A stretch of DNA of 64,000 nt from Candidatus Electrothrix communis (GTDB taxonomy: Bacteria; Desulfobacterota; Desulfobulbia; Desulfobulbales; Desulfobulbaceae), in the NCBI GenBank assembly GCA_030644725.1, contig CP130629.1:1171572-1235571 (forward strand), read 5' to 3'. The notes beneath the pieces are model-generated. The model had not been told where the DNA came from. It was given only the letters and a program-made list of their open reading frames with translations, and did not search any database. A program made the position numbers and the translations under genes. Below are positions 17,100-27,320 of this stretch, one piece after another (the first letter of the stretch is position 1; each line of letters opens with the position of its first letter).

Positions 17100-19149
17100 A
17101 TGCTGCTACCGCCTAGACGAGGTCTTTTTCTTCACCTGACGCTGCTTTTTTCTCTCGCTCTGCTCATCTACTGCGGAATCATCCATAATGGCTGGCATCT
17201 TGATGATTCTGGCAATATCCTGCACAACACAGCACTCCATATAACCAATCTCTATCTCGATACGCTTTCCAACACCTTTTACGCCCACCCTGAATTCACG
17301 GGGAGACTCTATCGACCGGTTGCCAACTTTACCTTTGCCCTGAATTGGTTTTTCGGGAAAGACAACCCTGTCGGTTATCACTATGTTGATATTTTTATCC
17401 ATCTTCTTACAGCAATCATACTCTACCTGAGCTGCATCCAACTTCTCAATACCCCTGCACTCCAAAAACAAACCTATTCGCAATCAAAAAAAAAATATTG
17501 CCCTGCTTGCAGCAGCACTCTGGCTTGTTGCTCCCATTCACACCTCGGCAGTGACCTATATTGTCCAACGCATGGCTCAGCTTGCCGCCTTATTTTCCGT
17601 CAGTGCTCTTTATTTCTATCTCCGGGTACGATTAAGCAATAACAGATTGTACCAGACCATCTTTTTTACGTGCTGCCTTTGTTGCGCCCTGCTTGCCTTG
17701 GGCAGCAAGGAAAATACCATCCTCCTTTTTCCTTCTCTAGCTCTCATAGAAGGCATTTTCTTTCTTCAATTCGCCAAAATTCAAAACTTTGCGCACAAAA
17801 AAACAAAACTTTTTTTTCTGCTTTTTATCTTACTTTCTGGAGGAATACTTTTCTTCAGCTGGGATTTCATTATTACCCAGGCCAATAGTTATGGGCATAG
17901 GAATTTCACTTTTCAAGAACGCATTCTGACAGAAACACGCATACTGCTCTTTTATCTCTCCCAAATTTTTTACCCAACTATGTCAAGGCTTTCCATTGTT
18001 CATGATATAACTTTATCGACCTCAATATTTACTCCTTGGCAAACCGTACCAGCTATCATCTGCTGTATCGGATTAATTTCCCTCGCTATCGTACAAGTTC
18101 ATAGAAGACCTTTGCTTTCCTTTGCAATTTTATACTATTTTCTCAATCACCTTGTCGAATCAACGATTATTCCTTTGGAGCTCATTTTCGAACACAGAAA
18201 CCTCCTCCCCTCCCTCTTTCTCTTTCTGCCCCTTGCGGCTTTCGCTGTTGAGATAATCAATACCAAAAAATGGGCAGCAATTATAACAACGCTAACCTGT
18301 ACTTTTTTTTTAGTCCAATCAGGTCATGCTACAATAGAACGCAATAGGGCATGGAAAAACGCAGGTACATTAAACAAAGATGCTCTTATAAAAGCCCCTG
18401 GGAGCGCACGAGTGAAACTCAACCTAGCTGGCTGGCATGCTGGCCAGAAAAGACTTCAAGAAGCATTTAACCTTTGCGAAGAAGCTGAACAACTCGCAAC
18501 AAGTGGAGCATCTCGCAATACAATCATTCCCATCGCACGTATGCAAAAAGGCAGCATAGCCTATGCTCTCGGTCAACCCGAAAGGGCTCTTGAATACTTT
18601 CAGCAGGCATACTCTCTCCGTAAAGATTACACAGCAGCAGCCGAAAAACTCATAGCTGTGCTTGTTGAACTGAAACACTATGACGAGGCTCTGAGGATTA
18701 TTACTGAACGATTTGCCCAGAAAGAAGATCCCAATCTCATGCTGATTGAGGCATCTGTCTTTTTACGACAGAGAAAACCTGCCAAGGCTCTAGCTTCTTA
18801 CCACAAGGCGGAACTTTTTTACCGGAATATTCCTCTCGTTCTTACAGGAAAAGGAAAGGCACTGGCCATGCAGGGAGACTTTAGCGGCGCAGAAGCTCTG
18901 TTGAGCAAAGCTGTTCAGCAAAACGATCAGATCGCTATGTTGCTTCAGGCCGAAAACAGTCTTCTTGCCGGGAAGGAGCAAGAAGCATTTCTACAGCTCA
19001 CAAAGCTTATTCAAACAATCCCTCTCACGCACTTACTCAACAATCTGCATGCAGCAGAAAAAGACCCGTTCCAGATACCTCTTAACGAAGCATTACTCCG
19101 CCAGTCTGTAGTAAAGACCGCTTCGCGAATGTCATTCAATCCTAAATAA
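17100..19149 (+). pseudogene. Multi-pass membrane TPR protein, GT-C/TMTC-like (frameshifted)
   Basis: Predicted inner-membrane glycosyltransferase-like protein with many transmembrane segments and a C-terminal TPR region (about residues 440-680). Proteins of this kind often sit beside pilA in Desulfobacterota and resemble TMTC/oligosaccharyltransferase families. The first periplasmic loop has the acidic pair HLDD expected of GT-C enzymes. The reading frame breaks at an A10 run (17486-17495): residues up to there are in one frame, and the continuation (NIALLAAALW..., VTYIVQRM) is in the +1 frame. Removing one A gives an uninterrupted 682-residue protein. Phase variation, a fresh mutation or sequencing error are all possible. 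No ribosome site is visible at the ATG. Confidence 0.75.
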
Positions 19150-19158
19150 CAAAAAATA

Positions 19159-21183
19159 ATGAAGAACCGGCAAGGCACAAGACTGTATGCGCTTTATCTG
19201 TTTTTTTTTCTCCTCCTGATCATTGCCTATAGCCCATCCTTTCAGGCAGATTGGCATTTTGATGATCTACCCAACATCTTAGAAAATACACCACTGCACC
19301 TGACAGAGCTTACACAACAATCTCTTCAAGGAACTTTTTTTGCCTATCCCGAAAAGGAGGGCACATTTCTTCGCCCTGTCAGTAACTTAAGCTTTGCCTT
19401 GAACTGGTTTTTCCATCAGGACAAGGTGTTCGGCTATCATCTTGTGAACTTCCTCATTCACTTCCTGTCAACAATATTTCTCTTCAAATCCTGCCTGTTG
19501 CTGCTTTCAACCCCGAAGATGAAAGGGAGAGCTCACGGCAATCGTTTCCTCATAGCAGCACTTGCTGCTCTCTTCTGGGCATTTAATCCTGTCCAAACGC
19601 AGGCCGTCACCTATATTGTTCAACGAATGGCCTCTTTGGCCGCGATGTTCACTATCATTGGAATTTGGTGCTACCTGAAAGCGAGGCGACAGCAAGGTAA
19701 CAGCATAAAAAAGAAATTATTTTATTATATTGGCCTGCTCTTAGCATTTCTTCTTGCGTTAGGAGCAAAAGAAAATGCAATCCTTCTTCCCGCGTCTCTT
19801 GTGCTGATTGAGCTGTTCTTTTTAGAGAAACCATTAAACTCTCCAAACAAAATATTATCATTCTCGCGCTTGGCTTTCTTTTTGTCTTGGGTTTTACCAT
19901 CCTTTTGAAAGGGCCTGATGTTTTCCACGGGATATTTGCTTCATACTCTACCCGCAGCTTTACTCCTGGTCAGCGGATACTCACAGAATCTCGAATTATT
20001 CTTTTTTACCTCAGCCTCCTTTTTTCCCAGCCCCCTTTCGTCTCTCACTCATTCATGAAATCCAGGTATCCACCTCGCTTTTTACCCAATTACCACACTG
20101 TTCGCCGTCTTGTCTATTGGATTGCTCATTATTCTTCCCTTCTTCCTTCACAAGCGTTATCCTCTTCTTTCTTTCGCCATTCTTTTCTTTCTTCTCAACC
20201 ATACCGTTGAATCGACCTTTCTGAATCTTGAACTCATCTTTGAGCATCGCAACTATCTGCCTTCATTCTTCTTATTTCTCCCCGTCGCATCCTTAATCAG
20301 TACCTTGATACACCGACACCGCCAACAGAAGAAGTCGATTTATTTTACACTAATAGGTTTGACAGCTTTACTCGTTCTATTATTACTCTTAGGCACTCTG
20401 GTAAGAAATAAAGTCTGGCTGACCGAACAATCACTCTGGGCAGATTCTCTGAAAAAAGCACCGAATAGTACTGGTCCTTATATCAACCTTGGACTCTATT
20501 ACTTAGTACAAGAAAATAACCTGCAAAAGGCGTTTAGACTTAATCAGCTTTCACTGGAAAAACACAGTGCCACCCCTTGGAAAAGCAGATTTTGGGCTTA
20601 TCAGAATATGGGTTATATCATGAAACTGATAGGGAATTATGATAAGGCTTTACAGCTCTATAACCATGCTCTTTCCGAATCAAAAGACACTCCCTACGGT
20701 AAATATAATGCACCACTCCTGTCTATTAAAGCACAGGTATTGTGGCTGACTGGAGAGAAGCACGAGGCCATGGGGATCATGAGCGGCCTTACAGTGGCAA
20801 GGCCTGGGCAGATGAAATATCTTCAGCAGTACGGAGAAATGCTTATCGGCATGAACAGTGTTAATGAAGGAATGGCTATGTTGCAGCAGGTTCTTGACGG
20901 CTCAAATATAAGGAGTAAGGAATACAGAAATTCGCTGCTTGATTTTGCCCTAGTATATGCCAGATTAGGCTTTGCAGAAAAATCTTTTTTTTATATAAAC
21001 TTTGCCCATGTTCTCGATGTGCCTACCGTGCCGAGCTTATTGTGCTTTGTAGAAGCTAGCATACTAGCAAAAGAAGAGGATAAAGCAGATAACGCCATAA
21101 CTCAACTACTTTTAGAGATAACTTGGGCGGAGTTTATAGCTATTTTAGAAAAAAATCAACAAACACTCCAGTTCTCCCCTTGA
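19159..21183 (+). pseudogene. Second membrane TPR protein, tandem paralogue (multiple frameshifts)
   Basis: Paralogue of the preceding gene, sharing the HFDD loop, RPVSNLSFALNWFF, AVTYIVQRM, ELIFEHRNYLPSFF and C-terminal TPRs. The frame shifts three times by one base each: near 19,835-19,850, near 20,012-20,035 (T and C runs), and near 20,075-20,095. I followed the paralogy across all three breaks. Restoring one base at each gives about 675 residues, close to the 682 of its neighbour. Only the segments 19159-19908 and 20110-21183 read as long open frames. Likely role, if intact, is transfer of a glycan to pilin or another secreted protein. Confidence 0.75.
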
Positions 21184-21306
21184 ATTATCCCCTCATTCGG
21201 GAGTATTCTAAAAATTGGCTTACTCGATTACAAATACAATGATATTGTTTAGCGAGGCTATAATATCATCAAGTGTAACTTAATGCGTACCCATATAAAT
21301 TAACAA

Positions 21307-22440
21307 ATGCCAATACCATTCAACAAACCATTCATTGTTGGTAAAGAGCTCTACTATATTGCGCAAGCAGTCCTAGAAGGGCATATTGCAGGGGATGGTT
21401 TATTTACTCAGAAATGCCATGCCCTTCTGGAAAAAAAATTCAACGCGTCAAAAGTTCTTCTCACCCATTCTTGCACAGCGGCATTAGAAATAGCGGCCCT
21501 CCTCTGTGATATTCAGCCAGGGGATGAAGTTATAATCCCCTCATTTACCTTTGTTTCTACAGCAAATGCCTTCTGTCTGAGAGGAGCCAAGCCCGTTTTC
21601 GTTGATATTAGACGTGACACACTCAATATTAACGAGGAGCTCATAGAACAGGCCATCACTGAGCGCACCAAAGTTATCATTCCAGTCCATTATGCGGGTG
21701 TGGGTTGCGAGATGGACAGGATTATGGACATTGCACGACGTCATAATCTGTTTGTGGTTGAAGACGCGGCTCAGGGAGTGAGTTCTCAATATAATGGAAA
21801 GTACTTAGGGACAATAGGAGATTTAGGGACATACAGTTTTCACGAAACAAAAAATTTTATCTCTGGTGAAGGTGGAGCCCTCGTAATTAACAACGAACGT
21901 TTTATTGAACGTGCAGAGATAATTAGAGAAAAAGGAACAAATCGGAGTAAATTTTTTCGCGGTGAGGTGGATAAATATACCTGGGTAGATCTCGGATCTT
22001 CTTTTCTTCCTTCTGAAATTGTTGCTGCATTCTTATATGCCCAATTAGAGCATATGGAGGCAATTAACCGAAGACGACAAAAAATTTTTGATTACTATCA
22101 ACAAGCTCTTCAGCCTCTTGCGAATCAAGGGATCCTGCAGCTGCCTCATATCCCTTCTACATGCACTTGTAACAACCATCTTTTCTATCTTATTCTACCT
22201 GACGAGCAAACTCGAAATGAGCTTATGGACTATCTAAAAGCAGTGGGAATTCATGCTGTTTTTCATTATCTTCCACTACATTTATCCTCAACAGGTCGAC
22301 TCTTTTCAGAAAAAAATGCTCAATTACCGGTAACAGAATACATAAGTGCCTGCCTCCTCAGGCTTCCATTTTATTACGGACTTGCACGCCAAGACCAAAA
22401 AAAAATTATTGAAAAAATAAAAAACTTTTTTAATAGCTAA
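21307..22440 (+). CDS. wecE: dTDP-4-amino-4,6-dideoxygalactose transaminase
   Basis: PLP-dependent DegT/DnrJ/EryC1-family aminotransferase converting the RfbB product to dTDP-Fuc4N. The match to WecE/RffA is close over the full length: PFNKPFIVGKEL at the start, SCTAALE, PSFTFVSTANAF, the Schiff-base Lys in HETKNFISGEGG, EKGTNRSKFFRGEVDKYTW, and AVFHYLPLHLS. 377 residues, the normal size. With rfbB upstream it completes a route to an amino sugar that could decorate the pilin or the cell surface. No GT for Fuc4N is adjacent. Confidence 0.9.
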   Translation: MPIPFNKPFIVGKELYYIAQAVLEGHIAGDGLFTQKCHALLEKKFNASKVLLTHSCTAALEIAALLCDIQPGDEVIIPSFTFVSTANAFCLRGAKPVFVDIRRDTLNINEELIEQAITERTKVIIPVHYAGVGCEMDRIMDIARRHNLFVVEDAAQGVSSQYNGKYLGTIGDLGTYSFHETKNFISGEGGALVINNERFIERAEIIREKGTNRSKFFRGEVDKYTWVDLGSSFLPSEIVAAFLYAQLEHMEAINRRRQKIFDYYQQALQPLANQGILQLPHIPSTCTCNNHLFYLILPDEQTRNELMDYLKAVGIHAVFHYLPLHLSSTGRLFSEKNAQLPVTEYISACLLRLPFYYGLARQDQKKIIEKIKNFFNS

Positions 22441-22660
22441 AAAGTGCTTCAGGGTTCTTCAATGCGGCTGTTGATGAACTACGCAGACAAGATTTCACAA
22501 ACTTGTTCTGCCGGTACATGTATGCAGAATTTTTCTGTTTGATCGACGAATAGAACACAGAAAATATACTTCACAAAAAGCCGCACTGCATTTACGAACA
22601 GTATCTTTCAAGACCGGGGATCGAAAATCGCAGTTTAATCCAGTGGGCAGTATATTTTCA

Positions 22661-23266
22661 TTATGGATAGCGATAATGCCCTGTTATCAGGTAGCGAAAC
22701 AACATGTCTTCAAGTTTGGTACCTCGCCCGATATTATGGACAATCATAGGACGTTGGCCATCAGCAGATATTCTGTTCGTCACAATGCCGATATGGGGCA
22801 AATTGCCCGGTAACATCCAGGTTACCAGCTCGCCAGCCTTATACCCCTGCGGGTCCTTTGTCACGGGCAATTCCTTGCCATGACGCTTGAAAAAGACTTG
22901 GAGATTAGGAACACGTCGGTGATCGATATTTGTATCCGGTCGCTTCAACCCCCAACTTTTCGGATAGGCGGAAAAATTGGTCCGCATATCCTCATGCACC
23001 TCTTTTTGCAGATCAATACCGATCTTGCGGTACGAACGGATAACCACATCGGTACAGACACCTATATTGTCCGGCACATCACCGCCTGGATAGGCGATCT
23101 TGCGGTAGCTGCCGTTATAGGTAACCTGATGAGCAGTGCGTTCAAGCGCTGCTTGGACAAGCCCCGTGCTGATATCTCCGGCGGCCTTTTTTTGCGCATT
23201 CTGAGCAATGACCGGAGAAGAGCAGATGAGGAGAAAAAGAGCAAGAGAAAATGAGATAGTCTTCAT
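22661..23266 (-). CDS. DUF1287 family secreted protein
   Basis: Signal peptide at residues 1-21 (MKTISFSLALFLLIC..., cut near VIAQ), then the DUF1287 domain: YPGGDVPDNIGVCTDVVIRSYR, VHEDMRTNF, DTNIDHRRVPNL, GELVTWMLPGNLPHIGIV and IVHNIGRGTKLED. The conserved Cys, His and Asp pattern resembles NlpC/P60-like papain-fold hydrolases, so a cell-wall peptidase role is plausible but not shown. It is monocistronic and faces the wecE gene. Confidence 0.85.
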   Translation of the reverse strand: MKTISFSLALFLLICSSPVIAQNAQKKAAGDISTGLVQAALERTAHQVTYNGSYRKIAYPGGDVPDNIGVCTDVVIRSYRKIGIDLQKEVHEDMRTNFSAYPKSWGLKRPDTNIDHRRVPNLQVFFKRHGKELPVTKDPQGYKAGELVTWMLPGNLPHIGIVTNRISADGQRPMIVHNIGRGTKLEDMLFRYLITGHYRYP

Positions 23267-23535
23267 CGGAAGATGATATCATGCTGTATGGTTTAGCCGA
23301 AAGCTCCAATGCCGGACGCTCACCTGCTCCATTGTTTTTCCAGAGAGAATAGAGTAAAAAACATCTATCCGTTTGTTTGAATGGCAATACTACCTTTCCC
23401 GCTCGGATTTAGCAACCGATCCGAGACAATCCGCCGAAAATACAGCAGGCATATATCAACCAAGATAAATCAAGCTTTCCTGTTCATTGACGATGAATCC
23501 ACCGCACTGCTTGCTGAATCCAAGGACGTTTGCTC

Positions 23536-25329
23536 ATGAATTCCACTGATCCCGTTACTGCCTTCTACCTCCGCCAGATCCCAGGGGCAAAACTGCACAA
23601 TAATGTTCTGACCGCAGACTGCCCTTTCTGCCACCGGAACAGCGGCCAGCCCGGCAAAAAACACCCGAAGGGAGAAAAGGCACTTGTTGTCTTTCTTAAC
23701 CCGGAAAGCTATTTCCACGGCTACTATCGTTGCCTGAACCGTTGCTCACCGGGCGGGTTTCCGCTCCATTTTGCCAGACAGTCTCATCTTGACCTGAGTC
23801 TCGCCCCCGGTTTTGACCCGGACCGCGATTACGCAGCCAGTCAGGTCAATTACCCGGTCAAGAATATTAACCATGAAGTGCTCGACTTTATGGACAGGAT
23901 GACCGATGACCTGATTGACCGCTTTGCCCAGTTTGGGATATCTCGGGCTGTTCTTCAGGAGATGCAAATCGGTTACAACGGGCGCTATCTGGTCTATCCT
24001 TATATTCAGGCAGACGGCAACTGCTATGCGGCCCACTGCGTCCATCCGGACAAGCCTGAAGATAACTTTTGGTACGGTGATGAAGATTTTGCCCAGGCTG
24101 GATTGCGCGTTTTCAACTTGGAGGATATCCAGCGCTGTGAAAACGGCAGCTTAGTGATCATTGAGGGCGAGGATAATCTGCTTGCTGTTCGGCAATTAGG
24201 TCTGCCCGGCATTGCCTTGCCTGATATCAATGAATTTGCTCATCTGGATACAAAACGGCTGGCCTGGCTCAATACCGTTTTTCTCTGCGTCAACCATACC
24301 CCGGAATCCATTGCTGCAGCCCGTGAACTTGCTACACGAATCGGTTTCAAGATCAGGATGATCCGTTGGCCCGAGACTGCATCGAGACAGTTTAATCTCA
24401 TTCAACTGGCCAGAGAACAGGGCAAAGGATTTCACCAGGCATTTTTCAAACTGATCCGGGAAGCAAAATCATTTTCTCCCTTTAGCTCGCCAGAACGAGA
24501 ATTTCTTCATTTAGAGGAACAACTCAACCTGCAAGGCGGGAAAAACTACCAAACCATGCTCTCCGGGTTTACCAAGATGGATAAGGCCCTGGGGGGTCTG
24601 CACGGGGTCAATATCATGGGTGGCCTGCCCAAGGCGGGCAAGTCCTGTTTTTTCATCCAGGTGGCTACGGAGATGGCTCGGCGCAAAGTTCCGGTTATTT
24701 ATTATGATTTTGAAAACGGTCGCCAGAAGATTTACCAGCGTACCTTGTGCCGTTTGAGCAGGCTGAGCACTGATCAGCTCCAGAGTGATACGCTCTCAGA
24801 GCAGGAACAAAAGCAACTTGCAGCCGCCAAAATTGAGTTGCAAAAACTGCTGCCCTGGTTCCGAGTGGTCACGGATCGTAAGCTGAACCCGAAGCTGATG
24901 CGCAGTCATATTGATTTTCTCCGCCATGAGAGCAAATCCGAGTACACGATGGTGGTGATTGACAGTCTGCATAAACTGCCGTTCAAGGATTTTTCGGAAC
25001 GACGGACCGGTATTGATGCCTGGCTCCGTCATCTTGAGGCCCTGCGCGATGAACTGAATGTCTCTTTTCTGGTGATTTCCGAGCTGACACGGGGTGATGA
25101 TGGGCAGTACGACAAGCAGCCGCAGTTGGGGGCATTTAAGGGATCTGGCGATATCGAGTACTCGGCAGACAACGCTATGGTCCTGCTGCCGCAATGGGAT
25201 CCCTTTAGCGATGCCCCGCCTGAACAACGCGAAAATGCGCTCTGGCTGGTGGCCAGCAGGGAACACACACCGGGGCTGATCGGCTCGTATCAGCTTGATT
25301 ACCCTTTTTGGGGATTCACGGAGAAATAA
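23536..25329 (+). CDS. Primase-helicase, T7 gp4/Twinkle-like (zinc finger, TOPRIM, DnaB-type ATPase)
   Basis: Single 597-residue protein with three parts. An N-terminal zinc site holds CPFCHRNSGQP and YYRCLNRCSPGG (residues about 28-75). A TOPRIM segment (LVIIEGEDNLLAVRQLGLPG, about 210-235) comes next. A RecA/DnaB-type ATPase follows, with Walker A GGLPKAGKS near 368 and Walker B MVVIDSL near 475, then the DnaB-like ISELTRGDDG and KGSGDIEYSADNAMVL. This layout matches phage and mitochondrial primase-helicases that unwind DNA and may prime synthesis. The ATG at 23536 has AAGGA upstream. No phage structural or integrase gene is next to it, so it may be a domesticated phage gene. Confidence 0.75.
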   Translation: MNSTDPVTAFYLRQIPGAKLHNNVLTADCPFCHRNSGQPGKKHPKGEKALVVFLNPESYFHGYYRCLNRCSPGGFPLHFARQSHLDLSLAPGFDPDRDYAASQVNYPVKNINHEVLDFMDRMTDDLIDRFAQFGISRAVLQEMQIGYNGRYLVYPYIQADGNCYAAHCVHPDKPEDNFWYGDEDFAQAGLRVFNLEDIQRCENGSLVIIEGEDNLLAVRQLGLPGIALPDINEFAHLDTKRLAWLNTVFLCVNHTPESIAAARELATRIGFKIRMIRWPETASRQFNLIQLAREQGKGFHQAFFKLIREAKSFSPFSSPEREFLHLEEQLNLQGGKNYQTMLSGFTKMDKALGGLHGVNIMGGLPKAGKSCFFIQVATEMARRKVPVIYYDFENGRQKIYQRTLCRLSRLSTDQLQSDTLSEQEQKQLAAAKIELQKLLPWFRVVTDRKLNPKLMRSHIDFLRHESKSEYTMVVIDSLHKLPFKDFSERRTGIDAWLRHLEALRDELNVSFLVISELTRGDDGQYDKQPQLGAFKGSGDIEYSADNAMVLLPQWDPFSDAPPEQRENALWLVASREHTPGLIGSYQLDYPFWGFTEK

Positions 25330-25453
25330 TTGCGCGGCAAAATCAGTTGACTTTCTCTTCCTGGAATGATTTCATAGCGTCCAGCAATTTCCCTCCGGCA
25401 TCAACCGCACGATATACAGATCCGGATTACTTTTCTTTTATAGATCATTATTT

Positions 25454-26020
25454 ATGGCTACTCCTGAACATACTCCAGAAATGAGTTCCTTGGACAACAT
25501 GACTGTTGCCCTATATAGAACCGGTTTGACTATCGTGGCCTCAGCTGCCCTGCTATACAGCATTGAACGGATTCTCGGTGTACGAATATTAGGTGCTTTT
25601 TATCTTCCAGTCTTTGCCCTGGGCATTGCCTTGGCAAGCGCAAACGTACATCTTTATGACCCTAGATTCAGGTGGTTTATGCCCTTCATGAGCTGGATCG
25701 GCTTCACGATTCTGGCTTTTGCCTATACCCTGAAAAACTCCGGCTCCACAGGTGATATCCTGGCAAACCTCAGTTTGGGTTTTTTCTATGTCGGTGCCTC
25801 TATGTTCGCCGTCAAAGAGTCTCTCTGCTTTCAGATCACCGGACTGCCTACGGTTCCCCTGTTCCTTTGCGGCTCGGCCCTGAGCCGTCTCTTCGGTTTT
25901 ACTACGGCAGAACCCTATTTCCTGCTCCCGGCAGCCCTGCTCCTTACTTGGCTGGTTATCGCCAAATGGCGCATGCCCCTCAATTTTGACGTCGGTGATA
26001 AGAGTCTTTACGGGCTCTAA
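25454..26020 (+). CDS. Integral membrane protein (possibly DUF2301)
   Basis: Protein of 188 residues with about six hydrophobic segments and few charges. The segment AVKESLCFQ after the fourth helix resembles the KExFCF motif I associate with the DUF2301 family, which has no known function. It has no ribosome site worth noting, stands alone in the plus direction after the primase-helicase, and is followed by a 466-base gap. Confidence 0.6.
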   Translation: MATPEHTPEMSSLDNMTVALYRTGLTIVASAALLYSIERILGVRILGAFYLPVFALGIALASANVHLYDPRFRWFMPFMSWIGFTILAFAYTLKNSGSTGDILANLSLGFFYVGASMFAVKESLCFQITGLPTVPLFLCGSALSRLFGFTTAEPYFLLPAALLLTWLVIAKWRMPLNFDVGDKSLYGL

Positions 26021-26486
26021 AAAATATTCATTCTAATTCAACATGTAACACAATGCGTTGGAAGCTGAATCATTCGAATTCGGCTCCCCGCATTGTGCTT
26101 TCTCCTGCTGTCCTGACAACATCCAGACGTATTCCCCTCTTGCAAGCCCTACCTACATATCAATCAGGTTTCCTGAGCGTCAAAATCGAGAAAAAAACAG
26201 GGTCAAAAAACAACACTCCGCACACTGCGTGGTAGTTTTTTCTTTCTTACAGAAGGGAAAACCAAGGAACCCTCCTCCTGCCAGCCAACGTATCATTCTA
26301 TTTTAAAAAGAAAAAACATCACACCTCCACGTTTCGCCTCTTGCTTTTTCAACATAACTATTGTAGACCTAAAATAAATAAGCGAGGTGTCTACGTTCTT
26401 TCATTCTTCACGCCCGCTTTCGTGATTTGATGCTTCCCCGAACTCTTTGTATTGAAAATTAGGACTGTACCTCATATAGAAATCGA
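26021..26486. other. Long intergenic region with one hairpin
   Basis: No convincing gene; short frames here lack ribosome sites. The main structure is the inverted repeat at 26049-26097, listed separately. The right half is AT-rich and presumably holds the promoter of the uptake and biosynthesis genes that follow. Confidence 0.5.
26049..26097. repeat. 49-bp inverted repeat / hairpin
   Basis: CACAATGCG (26049-26057) pairs with CGCATTGTG (26089-26097), with an inner stem GCTGAAT/ATTCGGC. It lies 28 bases after the membrane-protein gene and has no T-run, so it may be a degenerate terminator, an operator or a transposable-element scrap. Confidence 0.5.
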
Positions 26487-27320
26487 GTGAAAAATATCTT
26501 TTTCAAGGCAGAAATTATCAGCATGACCACAGCACTGCTTTTTATGCTGTGCGAAATATTTATTATTTTTTATGCCGGTTATGCTTCCGGAGCCAACATT
26601 GAAAAATTTTACTATTTTAATCCCGACTCCTCACAAAGCAACCTCGCCCGCCTGAAAAAGGAGATGGAACTTTTTCTGAACAAAAAAAATCTTATCGTCA
26701 TCTTTCAGCCCTTTGCCAAATACCATGATTTTCATCGTGAAATGCAGGATGGGCTTCCCGCATTTGTTTTTCTTCCTGATTGGTATTATCAACAAAACAA
26801 AACAAATTCCAAACTGAAACCTCTTCTGCAACCAATTCGCAAGGGCCAGGCAACATATCGTAAAGTTCTGTTAACGAAGCAGGACTCAACGCTCACCTTA
26901 CAGGGGCTAAGCAACAAACTTCTTGCCATGACAAACATGGGGAAAGATGCCCCTGATCTGTTGAATCGTCTTCTGTTTAATCAGTTTAAAATCAAATCAA
27001 ATGCATTAAACATTATCACCACTCCAAAGGATTCAGATGCCCTGTTCGCACTGGCTGTTGGGCAGGTGAATGCGGCCTTGGTTTCGAAAAATAATTTACA
27101 GATAATCGGAAAAATCAATCCTCGTATTTTACAAATTGTGCGCCCTTTGGCTGAATCACAGCCTATTCCGCTTCCTATACTTTGCACAGGCAATGGTAAG
27201 GTTCCTGATATAAATGTTATGAAGCTGAAAAAAATATTCTTGGAAGCTAAGGACTCCGATGATGCTGCTGATCTCATGGAGATGTTACAAATTGATGCAT
27301 GGCATAACTATGCGCGCTAA
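26487..27320 (+). CDS. PhnD/SsuA-like periplasmic solute-binding protein
   Basis: Exported protein: a hydrophobic segment at residues 12-35, then a periplasmic-binding fold of the PhnD/transferrin-like type. Recognisable pieces are QPFAKYHDF, a middle block LQGLSNKLLAMTNMGKD, and ALFALAVGQVNAALVS. Homologues bind phosphonates, thiamine derivatives or other small anions, or serve as sensor inputs. The start is GTG at 26487 with a poor ribosome site; ATG 26523 is an alternative. It overlaps the next gene by 11 bp. No permease or ATPase gene follows. Confidence 0.65.
   Translation: MKNIFFKAEIISMTTALLFMLCEIFIIFYAGYASGANIEKFYYFNPDSSQSNLARLKKEMELFLNKKNLIVIFQPFAKYHDFHREMQDGLPAFVFLPDWYYQQNKTNSKLKPLLQPIRKGQATYRKVLLTKQDSTLTLQGLSNKLLAMTNMGKDAPDLLNRLLFNQFKIKSNALNIITTPKDSDALFALAVGQVNAALVSKNNLQIIGKINPRILQIVRPLAESQPIPLPILCTGNGKVPDINVMKLKKIFLEAKDSDDAADLMEMLQIDAWHNYAR

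Noticed and set aside
23536-25329. Prophage
   Set aside because: Only the primase-helicase is phage-like; no capsid, tail, lysis or integrase genes are in the surrounding region.
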